Shown here: positions 1 to 8,267 of the stretch, in pieces
Position numbering within the stretch: position 1 is the first letter of the stretch
Layout: every line of letters begins with the position of its first letter
Source of the DNA: Tibeticola sediminis
Lineage (GTDB): Bacteria > Pseudomonadota > Gammaproteobacteria > Burkholderiales > Burkholderiaceae_C
Length of the DNA: 64,000 nucleotides
NCBI RefSeq assembly: GCF_003843835.1
Contig: NZ_RKQL01000006.1
Span: 62,001-126,000 of the forward strand
Reading direction: 5' to 3'
Notes under the pieces: model-generated
The model's input: only the letters and a program-made list of their open reading frames with translations
What the model was told of the DNA's origin: nothing
The model's database searches: none
Made by a program: the position numbers and the translations under genes

Positions 1-827
1 ACGGGGCGGTCGTCGCGGCCCCAGGCGGCATCGAACAGCCAGGCGCCGTGGCTCGCGCCGAACTGCTCGACGAGCCAGGCCCGCTCGCACGCGGCCAATT
101 GGCCGATCGTCTCGATGCCCAGCGCCGCAAGCCGAGCCGCAGTTTTTGGGCCCACGCCGTTGATCTTTCGGCAGGGCAGCGGCCAGATCAGCGTCTGCAG
201 ATCTTCGGGCTGCACGATGGCGATGCCATTGGGTTTGCGAAATTCGCTCGCCATCTTGGCCAGCAGCTTGTTCGGTGCGACGCCGATCGAGCAGGTCAGG
301 CCCGTGGCGTCAAAGATGCTCTTTTGGATCAGCCGCGCCAGCACCCGCCCGCCCTCGCGCTGGCCACCGGGCACGTCGGTGAAGTCGATGTAGACCTCGT
401 CGACGCCGCGGTCCTCCATCACCGGCGCAATCTCGGTGATGACCTGCTTGAAGCGCCGCGAGTAGCGCCGGTATTCGTCGAAATCCACCGGCAGCAGGAT
501 GGCGTCGGGGCACAGCCGGGCCGCCTTCATCAAGCCCATCGCCGAGCCCACGCCGAAGGCGCGCGCCGCATAGGTGGCGGTGGTGATGACGCCGCGGCCC
601 GTGTATTCCTTGAGGCGCGGAAAGGCCGCCACCGGAATTTCTGAGAGCGGCAAGCCCGCATGTGCCTGCAGCAGCGCATCATCGGCGCGCCGCCGCGCCC
701 CACCGATCACCACCGGCAGGCCCTTGAGCTGCGGGTAGCGCAGCAACTCCACGGAGGCGTAGAACGCATCCATGTCCAGGTGCGCGATGCGGCGGGGCAG
801 GGCGGGCGGGCTCACACCCTGGAGCAT
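1..827 (-). CDS. dinB: DNA polymerase IV (partial, 5' part only)
   Basis: This is a Y-family translesion polymerase that copies damaged templates in the cytoplasm. About 275 codons are visible; the C-terminal part, including the little-finger domain, lies outside the window. Near residue 17 the first metal-binding motif LDMDAFYASVE is present. Around residue 130-140 the second acidic pair appears as GVDEVYID, and a helix-hairpin-helix stretch INGVGPKTAARL follows in the thumb. The chosen ATG at 827 puts the usual dozen residues before the first motif. No ribosome binding site is visible, because a palindromic repeat ends two bases upstream. The next gene upstream on the same strand is an FMN dehydrogenase, and the repeat fills the gap between them. 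Confidence 0.95.
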   Translation of the reverse strand, partial: MLQGVSPPALPRRIAHLDMDAFYASVELLRYPQLKGLPVVIGGARRRADDALLQAHAGLPLSEIPVAAFPRLKEYTGRGVITTATYAARAFGVGSAMGLMKAARLCPDAILLPVDFDEYRRYSRRFKQVITEIAPVMEDRGVDEVYIDFTDVPGGQREGGRVLARLIQKSIFDATGLTCSIGVAPNKLLAKMASEFRKPNGIAIVQPEDLQTLIWPLPCRKINGVGPKTAARLAALGIETIGQLAACERAWLVEQFGASHGAWLFDAAWGRDDRP

Positions 828-829
828 AG

Positions 830-1062
830 GGCAAGGCTGTGGCACAGTGCGCGCGAGGCCGTGGCTTGCCTCGCAGAGGGAGGCGGCTCGAAGCGGCGCT
901 CAAGGCCAGCGGTGCGTGCATCGAAGGCAGCGGGCAGGTGCTGTTGCGCGCCGCGGTGTCGTCGAGGCGCTGCTCTGCTGGCTGGGCTGGCGCTGCGGTA
1001 CGCGCTTCCCATTCCATCCCGCAGCCGCTCGCGGGTCATCCAGGAGCTGGTTCAGCGTTGCC
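830..1062 (-). repeat. Palindromic repeat, family 1, long diverged copy
   Basis: On the reverse strand this 233 bp stretch starts with GGCAACGCTGAACCAG and ends with CAGCCTTGCCC. It aligns by eye with the copies at 6305-6465 and 8107-8267 over its first 80-90 bases, including GCGGGATGG and a degenerate ACCGCAGC core. The far end is longer and more diverged. It begins directly after the TGA of the FMN dehydrogenase gene and ends two bases before the dinB ATG, so it is the whole intergenic gap. No open reading frame of its own is convincing. This is likely a non-autonomous, MITE-like or REP-like element. Confidence 0.6.
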
Positions 1063-2232
1063 TCATCCCGCGCGCAGCGGCGTCGGGTAAGTCCCCGGCA
1101 GCAGCACGTCCAGGCCCACGGTGTCGATCTGGGTGTGGCCGCAGAAGGCCATGGTGAGGTCGAGTTCTTTGTGGATGATTTCGAGGCACTTGGTCACGCC
1201 GGCCTCACCCATGGCGCCGAGGCCGTAGAGGAAGGCGCGGCCGATGTAGGTGCCGCGGGCGCCGAGCGCGCGCGCCTTGAACACGTCCTGGCCGCTGCGG
1301 ATGCCGCCGTCCATGTGCACCTCGATGTCTTTGCCGACCGCGTCGACGATGGTGGGCAGCGCCTCGATGCTCGACTGCGCGCCGTCGAGCTGGCGGCCGC
1401 CGTGGTTGGAGACGATGAGTGCATCCGCCCCTGACTGCACGGCCAAGCGGGCGTCCTCCACGTCCTGAATGCCCTTGAGGATCAGCTTGCCGCCCCAGCG
1501 CTTCTTGATCCATTCCACGTCGCCCCAGTTGAGCGCGGGGTCGAACTGCTCGGCCGTCCAGGCCGCGAGGTTGGCCATATCGGAGACGCCCTGCACATGG
1601 CCGACGATGTTGCCGAACTGGCGCCGCCTCGTGCCCGCCATGCCCAAGGCCCAGCGCGCTTTGGTGGCGATGTTGATCATGTTCTTGATCGTGAGCTTGG
1701 GCGGCGCGGACAGACCGTTTTTCAGATCTTTGTGGCGCTGGCCGAGGATCTGCAGGTCCAGCGTCAGCACCAGCGCGCCACAGTTCGCCGCCTTGGCGCG
1801 GTCGATGAGGCGTTCGATGAAGCCGCGGTCCTTCATCACATAGAGCTGAAACCAGAAACCCTCGCCCGCGTGCTGCGCCACGTCTTCGATCGAGCAGATG
1901 CTCATGGTCGAAAGCGTGAACGGCACGCCGAACTTGCGCGCGGCCCGCGCGGCGAGGATTTCGCCATCGGCATGCTGCATGCCGGTCAGGCCCGTGGGCG
2001 CCAGTGCCACCGGCATCGCCACCTTTTGCCCCACCATCGTGGTCGCCGTGGAGCGGTTCTCCATGTTGACGGCCACGCGCTGGCGCAGCTTGATTTTCTG
2101 GAAGTCGGCGCTGTTGGCGCGGTAGGTGCTTTCGGTCCAGGAGCCGGAGTCGGCATAGTCGTAGAACATGCGCGGCACGCGTTTTTGGGCCAGAACGCGC
2201 AGGTCTTCGACGTTGGTGATGATGGTCGGCAT
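1063..2232 (-). CDS. lldD: FMN-dependent L-lactate / 2-hydroxy-acid dehydrogenase
   Basis: This 389-residue protein belongs to the FMN-dependent alpha-hydroxy-acid dehydrogenase family, which oxidises L-lactate or a related 2-hydroxy acid and passes electrons to the quinone pool or oxygen. It is a full-length TIM barrel of the normal family size. The active-site His-Gly-Gly-Arg motif (SNHGGRQLDGA) lies near residue 275, followed by the FMN phosphate-binding DGGIRSGQDVFKA and GRAFLYGL segments. A strong Shine-Dalgarno sequence, GAGGAG, precedes the ATG. A lipoprotein gene lies upstream on the same strand and dinB downstream. The family is certain, but lactate as the substrate is inferred only from overall similarity to LldD. 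Confidence 0.9.
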   Translation of the reverse strand: MPTIITNVEDLRVLAQKRVPRMFYDYADSGSWTESTYRANSADFQKIKLRQRVAVNMENRSTATTMVGQKVAMPVALAPTGLTGMQHADGEILAARAARKFGVPFTLSTMSICSIEDVAQHAGEGFWFQLYVMKDRGFIERLIDRAKAANCGALVLTLDLQILGQRHKDLKNGLSAPPKLTIKNMINIATKARWALGMAGTRRRQFGNIVGHVQGVSDMANLAAWTAEQFDPALNWGDVEWIKKRWGGKLILKGIQDVEDARLAVQSGADALIVSNHGGRQLDGAQSSIEALPTIVDAVGKDIEVHMDGGIRSGQDVFKARALGARGTYIGRAFLYGLGAMGEAGVTKCLEIIHKELDLTMAFCGHTQIDTVGLDVLLPGTYPTPLRAG

Positions 2233-2373
2233 GGTGCTCCTCGTGTGTCTGGGTCGATGGCCCGAATGCTAGCCGCGCCCGCCCAGAGCCCCAACTGAAA
2301 TTGGGCTCGCGCGTGTTGAAAAAAATGACGGACCGACTCTGGGGCCATGCTGCCCTCTCGGCCTCTCAGCCCC

Positions 2374-2907
2374 TCAGGGTCGCCGGTAGCTGATGCGCTG
2401 GCGCGCCCAGTGGCGCGCGTCGAGGCGGTCCAGCCGCACCTGGCCGCCGCTCGAGGGCGCGTGCACGAAGCGGTTGTCGCCCACGTAAATACCCGCGTGC
2501 GTTGGCGGGCCGCCATTGGCAAACAGCACCAGGTCACCCGCGCGCAGGTCTTCGGCTGGCACGGCTTGGCCCCAGCCATCGAGCGCGGCGACGGTGCGCG
2601 GCGGGCTGAGGCTGGCCGCGTTGCGGTAGACGTAGCCGATCAGGCCGCTGCAGTCGAAACCCCCTTCGGGCGTGTTGCCGCCGTAGCGGTACGGCGTGCC
2701 GACGAGGCCGAGCGCGGCGATCACCACTTGCTGCGCCTCGTGCTCGCTCAGGCGTGCGGACACGGGTACCGCGGGTGCGGGCTCTGGCGAGCGCACCGGC
2801 CGCGTGCCGCAGGCGGCGAGCAGCGCGGCCACGCCGAGCGCCGCGGCCGCTCGCAGCACACGACGGCGTGTGTCGGACTCGGGGGCGGCGGGCTCTCTTT
2901 GCGGCAT
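2374..2907 (-). CDS. NlpC/P60 family lipoprotein, putative murein endopeptidase
   Basis: This is a predicted outer-membrane-anchored cysteine peptidase that cuts peptidoglycan stem peptides. The N-terminus has twin arginines (DTRRRVLRAAA), a hydrophobic stretch and a lipobox LAAC near residue 33. The NlpC/P60 domain covers about residues 55-177, with the nucleophile in GGFDCSGLIGYVY and the histidine in THAGIYVG, plus FVHAP. The start at 2907 is preferred over an ATG at 2964 because GGAAAG precedes it and the signal sequence then has normal length. The stop codon lies in a TGAGGGGCTGAGAGG sequence that resembles the stop-associated motif of several other genes in the window. Confidence 0.88.
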   Translation of the reverse strand: MPQREPAAPESDTRRRVLRAAAALGVAALLAACGTRPVRSPEPAPAVPVSARLSEHEAQQVVIAALGLVGTPYRYGGNTPEGGFDCSGLIGYVYRNAASLSPPRTVAALDGWGQAVPAEDLRAGDLVLFANGGPPTHAGIYVGDNRFVHAPSSGGQVRLDRLDARHWARQRISYRRP

Positions 2908-3003
2908 GGTGCTTTCCGCCGTTTCAGGCAGTCGAAAAAGAATAGCAGAGGAACACCATTTCATGCCGGCATCGAGGGGTTTTTGATACGTGAAGGCGGT
3001 GAA

Positions 3004-3885
3004 TCATCGTGCAAAGGCGTCGATCGCGAGGTCGATGAAGCTGCGCACCTTGGGCGTCAGGTAGCGCGCGCTTGCGAACACCGCATGGACGGGGGCCGAG
3101 GGCAAGGCCCAGTCCGTCATCACGGGCACCAGGCGGCCGGCTTCGACTTCGGTCTCGGCCAGCAGCTGGGGCAGCTGCGCGATGCCCAGGCCGTCGAGTG
3201 CGGCGTCGCGCACGGCGAGGCTGTTGTTCACGTTGAGGCGCGGCGTCGGATCGATGCGCTGGGTTTCGGCGCCACGGTGGAAGACCCAGACGCTGCGCAA
3301 GCGTGAGCCCGAGAAGCGAATGAGCGCGCGCTGCGCCAGGTCCTGCGGGTGACACGGTGGCTCGTGGCGCTGCAGATAAGTGGGCGCCGCGTACAGGCCG
3401 TAATGCAGTTCGCCCAGCTTGCGTGCGGCCAGTGTCGAGTCGGCCAATGGGCCCACGCGCACCGCCAGATCGAAGCCCTCGTGCACGATGTCGACCACCC
3501 GCCCGGTCATTTCGAGGTCCACGGCCACCGCGGGGTAGCGCCGCAAGTAGTCGCGCACCCAGCCGTTGACCGCCAGCAGGCCGAATTCGACGCCGCAGGT
3601 CAGGCGCAAGGTCCCTCGCGGCTCACCCTGCGCGTGCTGCACCGCGCGTCGCGCCTCGTCGGCTGCGCCCAGGATGCCGACCGCCCGTTCAAAAAACTCG
3701 CGCCCGACTTCAGTCAGTGAGAGCGAACGGGTCGTGCGTGCGAGCAGGCGCACGCCCAATTCGGCCTCGAGCTGGCTGACGACACGCGAGACCTGCGCTT
3801 TCTGGCTGCGCAACTGCTCGGCCGCCCTTGTAAAGCTGCCGGTCTGTACGACCTTGACGAAGGTTTCGAGGTGACTGAGTTCCAT
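3004..3885 (-). CDS. LysR family transcriptional regulator
   Basis: This 293-residue regulator has an N-terminal winged helix-turn-helix (about residues 1-60, beginning MELSHLETFVKVVQTGSF) and a periplasmic-binding-protein-like effector domain for the rest, as is standard for LysR proteins. An open frame continues 84 codons upstream, but the ATG at 3885 begins exactly where the family begins. It is divergent from a DJ-1/PfpI gene across a 106 bp gap, the typical LysR arrangement, so it probably controls that gene and the two NAD(P)-binding enzymes after it. The wording of the HTH (RSQKAQVSRVVSQLEAELG) fits the subfamily that often governs quinone or electrophile responses. The ligand is unknown. 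Confidence 0.92.
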   Translation of the reverse strand: MELSHLETFVKVVQTGSFTRAAEQLRSQKAQVSRVVSQLEAELGVRLLARTTRSLSLTEVGREFFERAVGILGAADEARRAVQHAQGEPRGTLRLTCGVEFGLLAVNGWVRDYLRRYPAVAVDLEMTGRVVDIVHEGFDLAVRVGPLADSTLAARKLGELHYGLYAAPTYLQRHEPPCHPQDLAQRALIRFSGSRLRSVWVFHRGAETQRIDPTPRLNVNNSLAVRDAALDGLGIAQLPQLLAETEVEAGRLVPVMTDWALPSAPVHAVFASARYLTPKVRSFIDLAIDAFAR

Positions 3886-3938
3886 TGTTGTTGTTTGCGA
3901 CAACAGAGATTCGCATTCTGAGCGATTTATCTGAATTC

Positions 3939-3967
3939 GGAAACGAAAGAGACTGCGTTCCGTTTCC
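3939..3967. promoter_or_regulatory. Inverted repeat, possible LysR operator
   Basis: GGAAACG at 3939-3945 is repeated in inverted orientation as CGTTTCC at 3961-3967, with 15 bases between the arms. It lies in the divergent gap between the LysR gene and the DJ-1/PfpI gene, 25 bases before the latter's ATG. Spacing and position suit a regulator-binding or autoregulatory site. This is inference from symmetry only. Confidence 0.4.
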
Positions 3968-3991
3968 TCTTCAACTTTCCGGGAGATCGCC

Positions 3992-4762
3992 ATGAGCCTC
4001 AAAGACCCCAACGTCCTGAACCCCAACGCCAAGAAGCGCGTCGCCATCGTGATTGCCAACCCTGCTGTCTCGAGCACCACCGGCTGGCCGGTAGGCTTCT
4101 GGTGGAGCGAGTTGACCCACCCGTACCACGTGTTCACCGAGGCCGGTTACGAGGTCGAGCTGTTCAGCCCGAACGGCGGCGCGTGCGAAGCCGACGCGAT
4201 GAGCGACCCGAACGACCCCAGCGGCTACAGCAAAGCCGATTTGATCAGCCAGGGTTTCATCCACACGCCGGAACTCAAGGCGCTGGTCGACCACACGAAG
4301 AAGGTGGCCGACGTCGACGTCGCCGCGTTCGACGCCATCGTGGTGGCTGGCGGCCAGGCGCCGATGTTTACCTTTGAGCACGCGACCGATCTGCATGCCA
4401 AGTTCGCCGAGTTCCATACCGCAAGCAAGGTCGCCGCAGCGCTGTGCCATGGCGTGGCGGTGCTGGCCTACGCCAAAGGGTCGGATGGCGAGCTGATCGC
4501 CAAGGGCAAGACCGTGACCGGATTTGCCAACTGCGAGGAGGACTACGCGGACAACGCCGTGTGGAGTTATGGATTGCTGCCGCGTGACAAACATGTGATG
4601 CCCTGGCGCATCGAGGACCGGCTCAAGGCCATCGGTGCCAACTATGTGCAGGCCGGCCTGTGGCGCAGCTTTGCGGTGCGCGACGGCAACCTGATCACCG
4701 GCCAGCAGAACTTTTCGGGCGAAGAGACCGCCCGGCTGGTCGTCGAAGCGCTGGGGCGTTGA
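3992..4762 (+). CDS. DJ-1/PfpI (type 1 glutamine amidotransferase-like) family protein
   Basis: This 256-residue DJ-1/PfpI superfamily protein has the nucleophile-elbow cysteine in ALCHGVAVL (about residue 150) and the GWPVGFWWSE segment near residue 30 that is typical of the Hsp31/YajL-like long subfamily. Members act as glyoxalase III, chaperone or oxidative-stress proteins in the cytoplasm. Start is supported by the family N-terminus and a GGGAG-like site upstream. It is the first gene of a putative three-gene unit, with the next start only three bases after its stop, and it faces a LysR gene. A role in detoxifying reactive carbonyls or quinones is an inference from family and neighbours. 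Confidence 0.85.
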   Translation: MSLKDPNVLNPNAKKRVAIVIANPAVSSTTGWPVGFWWSELTHPYHVFTEAGYEVELFSPNGGACEADAMSDPNDPSGYSKADLISQGFIHTPELKALVDHTKKVADVDVAAFDAIVVAGGQAPMFTFEHATDLHAKFAEFHTASKVAAALCHGVAVLAYAKGSDGELIAKGKTVTGFANCEEDYADNAVWSYGLLPRDKHVMPWRIEDRLKAIGANYVQAGLWRSFAVRDGNLITGQQNFSGEETARLVVEALGR

Positions 4763-4764
4763 AC

Positions 4765-5628
4765 ATGAGCAACATGCCCCGCGTTCTCGTTACCGGTGCC
4801 ACCGGCAATATTGGCCGGGCCTTGGTCGCCCAACTGTTGCACGACGCCCCCGATTTCGAGGTCATCGCGGCTTCTCCGAAAGGGGAGCCCGTCGCACAGG
4901 CCTCAGGTCGTGCCTTGAACCTGCTCGAACCCGCATCGACCCGGTCCGCCATGCAAGGGGTGGATCGGCTGTTTCTGGTCACGCCGGCGCATCCCGACAT
5001 GGAAACCATGACTCTGCATGCGGTCAACGCGGCGCGGTCTGAAGGTGTCCAACACATCGTCAGGGTCTCCGGCGCCGGTGCAGACCCGACGTCAGACATC
5101 GCCATTGCCCGCCTGCAAGGCCGCTGTGACCAGATCGTCATCGACTCGGGGCTCGCCTATACCTTGCTGCGTCCGAAGAACTTCATGCAGAACTTCACCA
5201 GCTTCCTGCGCGACATGATCCGCTCGGGCACGGTGTACTCGTCTCAAGGTGAGGGGCGCGTGCCCTTCATCGACGCACGGGACATTGCGGCTGTGGCCGC
5301 TCGGGTTCTGATGGCACCCGATGACCACGCCGGACGGGCTTACACCCTGACCGGGCCGCAGGCGCTCACCAACGCCGAGGCGCTGGCGGTCATCAGCCGC
5401 GAAATCGGGCGAACGGTGACGCTGGTGCCCATCAGCGAGGACCAGGCGATGGCTGGCATGCGCCAAGCGGGTATGCCCGAGCCCTTGGTGCAGGCGATGT
5501 CGAGCCTGAACCGCATCATCGCCGCTGGCTGGGTCGCCGAGGTCACTGACGATGTTCCGCGCCTGCTGGGCCGCCCCGCGACGGCATGGCCGGACTTCGT
5601 GGCCGAGCACCGCAGCGTCTGGCTCTGA
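4765..5628 (+). CDS. NmrA-like / QOR2-like NAD(P)H-binding oxidoreductase
   Basis: This 287-residue atypical short-chain dehydrogenase has the N-terminal dinucleotide motif GATGNIGRAL and the segment YTLLRPKNFMQNF that is characteristic of NmrA-like NAD(P)H:quinone oxidoreductases. There is no classical YxxxK dyad in the usual position, as expected for NmrA-like proteins, so it may be a redox sensor or a quinone reductase. It follows the DJ-1 gene by three bases and precedes another NADP-binding protein by 46 bases, which suggests one LysR-controlled transcript. The substrate cannot be read from sequence. Confidence 0.82.
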   Translation: MSNMPRVLVTGATGNIGRALVAQLLHDAPDFEVIAASPKGEPVAQASGRALNLLEPASTRSAMQGVDRLFLVTPAHPDMETMTLHAVNAARSEGVQHIVRVSGAGADPTSDIAIARLQGRCDQIVIDSGLAYTLLRPKNFMQNFTSFLRDMIRSGTVYSSQGEGRVPFIDARDIAAVAARVLMAPDDHAGRAYTLTGPQALTNAEALAVISREIGRTVTLVPISEDQAMAGMRQAGMPEPLVQAMSSLNRIIAAGWVAEVTDDVPRLLGRPATAWPDFVAEHRSVWL

Positions 5629-5674
5629 GCACCCAATTCCAACTTCCCATCCACGTTCGACCCAGGAGAAAGAC

Positions 5675-6304
5675 ATGAGCATTTCCATCATCGGTGCCGG
5701 CAACGTTGGCATGGCGCTGGGCAGCGCTCTGACCCGGCGCGGAGAGTCGGTGGTCTTTGGCGTGCCGGATCCCGGCAAATATCGGGACGCAGTCTCCGCC
5801 TTGGGGGATCGCGCCCGCGTGACCACCACTGCGCAGGCGATAGACGCCAGCGATGTCGTGATCCTGGCCGTGCCCTATGCGGCACTGCCCGTCATCGCGC
5901 AAAGCGTGTCCGACTGGCAGGGCAAGATCCTGGTCGATGCCACCAATCCGTTGGCCCCGGGCTTGAACGGGCTGCTGGTCGGCACCACGACGTCGGGCGC
6001 CGAGGAACTCGCCAAACTGGCCAAGGGCGCGCGTGTGGTCAAGGCTTTCAACACCACCGGCGCTGAAAACATGGCGGATAGCCACTACCCGGACGGCGTG
6101 CCGATGATGCCGGTCTGCGGTGACGATGCCGACGCCCGCCAGCGTGTGATGGCGCTGGCCACGCTGATCGGTTTCGATGCCGTGGATCTGGGGCCGCTCA
6201 TGGCCGCGCGCTACCTGGAGCCGTTTGCGATGACCTGGATCCATTTGGCGCTCAAGCAGGGATACGGTCGCCAGTTCGCCTTCGGCCTGTTGCGCCGTGG
6301 TTAA
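5675..6304 (+). CDS. NADPH-dependent F420 reductase-like protein
   Basis: This 209-residue protein consists of one Rossmann domain (GAGNVGMALGSALTRRG near residue 7) with the segments VKAFNTTGAENM and MPVCGDDADA that mark the F420H2:NADP oxidoreductase-like (NAD-binding F420) family. Betaproteobacteria generally do not use F420 as a cofactor, so a different redox partner is likely. An AGGAG site sits about eight bases before the ATG. It closes the LysR-facing unit. Its TAA is followed at once by a palindromic repeat that separates it from the convergent argH. Confidence 0.82.
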   Translation: MSISIIGAGNVGMALGSALTRRGESVVFGVPDPGKYRDAVSALGDRARVTTTAQAIDASDVVILAVPYAALPVIAQSVSDWQGKILVDATNPLAPGLNGLLVGTTTSGAEELAKLAKGARVVKAFNTTGAENMADSHYPDGVPMMPVCGDDADARQRVMALATLIGFDAVDLGPLMAARYLEPFAMTWIHLALKQGYGRQFAFGLLRRG

Positions 6305-6465
6305 GGCAACGTTGAATCAGTTCCTGCGATGGCGCGTGCCCGGCTGCGGGATGGGATGCGAGGCGCAAACCGTAGCCATAGCCGCAGCTATGGCGAGGAA
6401 TTGCAACGACGCAGACCGCCCGCCGCCGGGATGCGCGACGCGCGAGGGACTTGTTCAGCGTTGCC
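6305..6465 (+). repeat. Palindromic repeat, family 1, copy A
   Basis: This 161 bp element has imperfect terminal inverted repeats: the left end is GGCAACGTTGAATCAG and the right end, read inverted, is GGCAACGCTGAACAAG. The centre is a perfect 8-bp hairpin, GCCATAGC (6375-6382) and GCTATGGC (6387-6394), flanked by GGCGCAAA and TTGCAACG. It starts immediately after the TAA of the F420-reductase-like gene and ends 15 bases before the argH stop, so it fills the gap between convergent genes and could serve as a bidirectional transcription end. There is no coding potential. It is close to the copy at 8107-8267. Confidence 0.85.
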
Positions 6466-6480
6466 CTTGGGGCCTGACCT

Positions 6481-7932
6481 TCAGCCCAGCCGCTGGCGGT
6501 GGCGCTCGATCTGCGCGCGGACCTGCTCGGGTGCGGTGCCGCCGAGTGTGCGGCGGACGTCGAGCGACCCGCGCAGGCTGAGCACGTCGTACACATCGGG
6601 CCCGATCGCGGGGTGGAAGGCTTGCAGGACGGAGAGCGGCAGCTCGGAGAGGTCGCAGGCGTGGCTTTGCGCGGCTTTCACCGCGTGGGCGACGGTTTCA
6701 TGCGCGTCGCGGAAGGGCAGGCCTTTCTTGACCAGGTAGTCGGCGAGGTCGGTGGCGGTGGCATAGCCCTTGCGCGCGGCTTCTTCCATGGCGACGGCAT
6801 GGACCCGGATGCCGCCTTCCTTGCGGCCGGTCGCGGGGTTTAGCTGCCCACCGATCATCTCGGCAAAGATGCGCAGCGTGTCCTTGAGCGTGTCGACCGT
6901 GTCGAACAGTGGCTCTTTGTCTTCCTGGTTGTCTTTGTTGTAGGCGAGCGGCTGGCCTTTCATGAGCGTGATGAGGCCCATCAGATGGCCCACCACGCGG
7001 CCAGTCTTGCCGCGCGCGAGTTCGGGCACGTCGGGGTTTTTCTTCTGCGGCATGATGGAACTGCCGGTGGTGAAGCGGTCGGCGATCTGCACGAAGCCGA
7101 AGTTCTGGCTCATCCACAGGATCAGCTCTTCCGACAGGCGGCTGATGTGCACCATGCACAAAGACGCGGCGGCGGTGAACTCGATCGCGAAGTCGCGGTC
7201 GCTCACGCCGTCGAGGCTGTTTTGGCAGAGCTGAGGCTCGCCGCGCTCGTCGACCATGCCCAGGGTGCGGGCCACGCGCGCGCGATCGAGCGGGTAGGTG
7301 GTGCCGGCGAGTGCTGCGCTGCCCAGCGGCAGCCGGTTGGTGCGGCGGCGCGCGTCGGCCAGGCGCTCGGCGTCGCGGGCGAACATCTCCACATAGGCGA
7401 GCAGATGGTGCGCAAAGCTCACGGGCTGTGCGACCTGCAGGTGCGTGTAGCCCGGCATGATGGTGTCGACATGCTCGGCGGCGACGTCGACCAGTGCGCG
7501 CTGCAGTTCTTCGAGCAAGGCGCCAATCGCGTCGATTTCATCGCGCAGCCATAGCCGCACGTCGGTCGCCACTTGGTCGTTGCGGCTGCGGCCGGTGTGT
7601 AGCCGCTTGCCCGCGTCGCCGACGAGCTGCGTCAGGCGCGCCTCGATATTGAGGTGTACGTCTTCGAGGTCGAGCTTCCACTCGAACGCGCCGCTCTCGA
7701 TTTCGGAGCGGATTTGCGCCATTCCACGCTGGATATCGGCCCAATCGGCGGCTGAAATGATGCCTTGCGCGGCGAGCATCTCGGCATGTGCGAGGCTGCC
7801 GGCGATGTCCGCGCGCCATAGGCGCTGGTCGAAGAACACGCTCGCGGTGTAGCGTTTGACGAGATCGCTCATCGGCTCGGAGAACAGCGCCGACCAGGCC
7901 TGGGACTTCTTGTCGAATTGGTTTTGTGACAT
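6481..7932 (-). CDS. argH: Argininosuccinate lyase
   Basis: This enzyme splits argininosuccinate into arginine and fumarate, the last step of arginine synthesis, as a cytoplasmic homotetramer. The 483-residue length is slightly above the common 460. The fumarase/aspartase superfamily signature [12 protein letters not shown], carrying the catalytic serine, is at about residue 300, and [13 protein letters not shown] lies near residue 125. The open frame continues another 92 codons upstream, but the ATG at 7932 matches the family start ([13 protein letters not shown]). The gene faces away from a histidine-kinase gene and converges with the F420-reductase-like gene. Family-1 palindromic repeats lie on both sides of it. 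Confidence 0.96.
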   Translation of the reverse strand: MSQNQFDKKSQAWSALFSEPMSDLVKRYTASVFFDQRLWRADIAGSLAHAEMLAAQGIISAADWADIQRGMAQIRSEIESGAFEWKLDLEDVHLNIEARLTQLVGDAGKRLHTGRSRNDQVATDVRLWLRDEIDAIGALLEELQRALVDVAAEHVDTIMPGYTHLQVAQPVSFAHHLLAYVEMFARDAERLADARRRTNRLPLGSAALAGTTYPLDRARVARTLGMVDERGEPQLCQNSLDGVSDRDFAIEFTAAASLCMVHISRLSEELILWMSQNFGFVQIADRFTTGSSIMPQKKNPDVPELARGKTGRVVGHLMGLITLMKGQPLAYNKDNQEDKEPLFDTVDTLKDTLRIFAEMIGGQLNPATGRKEGGIRVHAVAMEEAARKGYATATDLADYLVKKGLPFRDAHETVAHAVKAAQSHACDLSELPLSVLQAFHPAIGPDVYDVLSLRGSLDVRRTLGGTAPEQVRAQIERHRQRLG

Positions 7933-8106
7933 GCGTGGAATCGCGGGATAGGAGCGGGGAGGGACCGATGCGGGCCGGCGGGTGATGGCCGGGCCGCCAC
8001 GTGCAGGCGGCTCGACGCGGTGGCGGCGCGCGGGGATGTCGCCAATAATTGCCAGCCACACGAGCCGAATCCGGATGAGCGAAGCGCAAATTCTATCGAC
8101 CCCTAG

Positions 8107-8267
8107 GGCAATGCTGAATAAGTTCCTGCGATGGCGCGCGCCCGGCCGCGGGATGGGATGCGAGGCGCAAACCGCAGCCATAGCCCAAGCTATGGCGAGG
8201 ATTTGCAACGACGCAGACCGCCCGCAGCCGGGATGCGCGGCGCGCGAGGGACTTGTTCAGCGTTGCC
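8107..8267 (+). repeat. Palindromic repeat, family 1, copy B
   Basis: This 161 bp element is about 90 percent identical by eye to the copy at 6305-6465. Its ends are GGCAATGCTGAATAAG and, inverted, GGCAACGCTGAACAAG. CTAG flanks both sides and may be a target duplication or part of the palindrome. The central hairpin is GCCATAGC (8177-8184) and GCTATGGC (8189-8196) with a CCAA loop. It lies in the divergent gap between argH and the histidine-kinase gene, and an in-frame ATG for the kinase at 8192 sits inside the right arm of the hairpin. Confidence 0.85.

Noticed and set aside
2288-2308. AGCCC-AA / TT-GGGCT hairpin as a terminator after the NlpC gene
   Set aside because: The stem has a bulge and there is no T-run in either direction. 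It lies upstream of lldD and could be chance.
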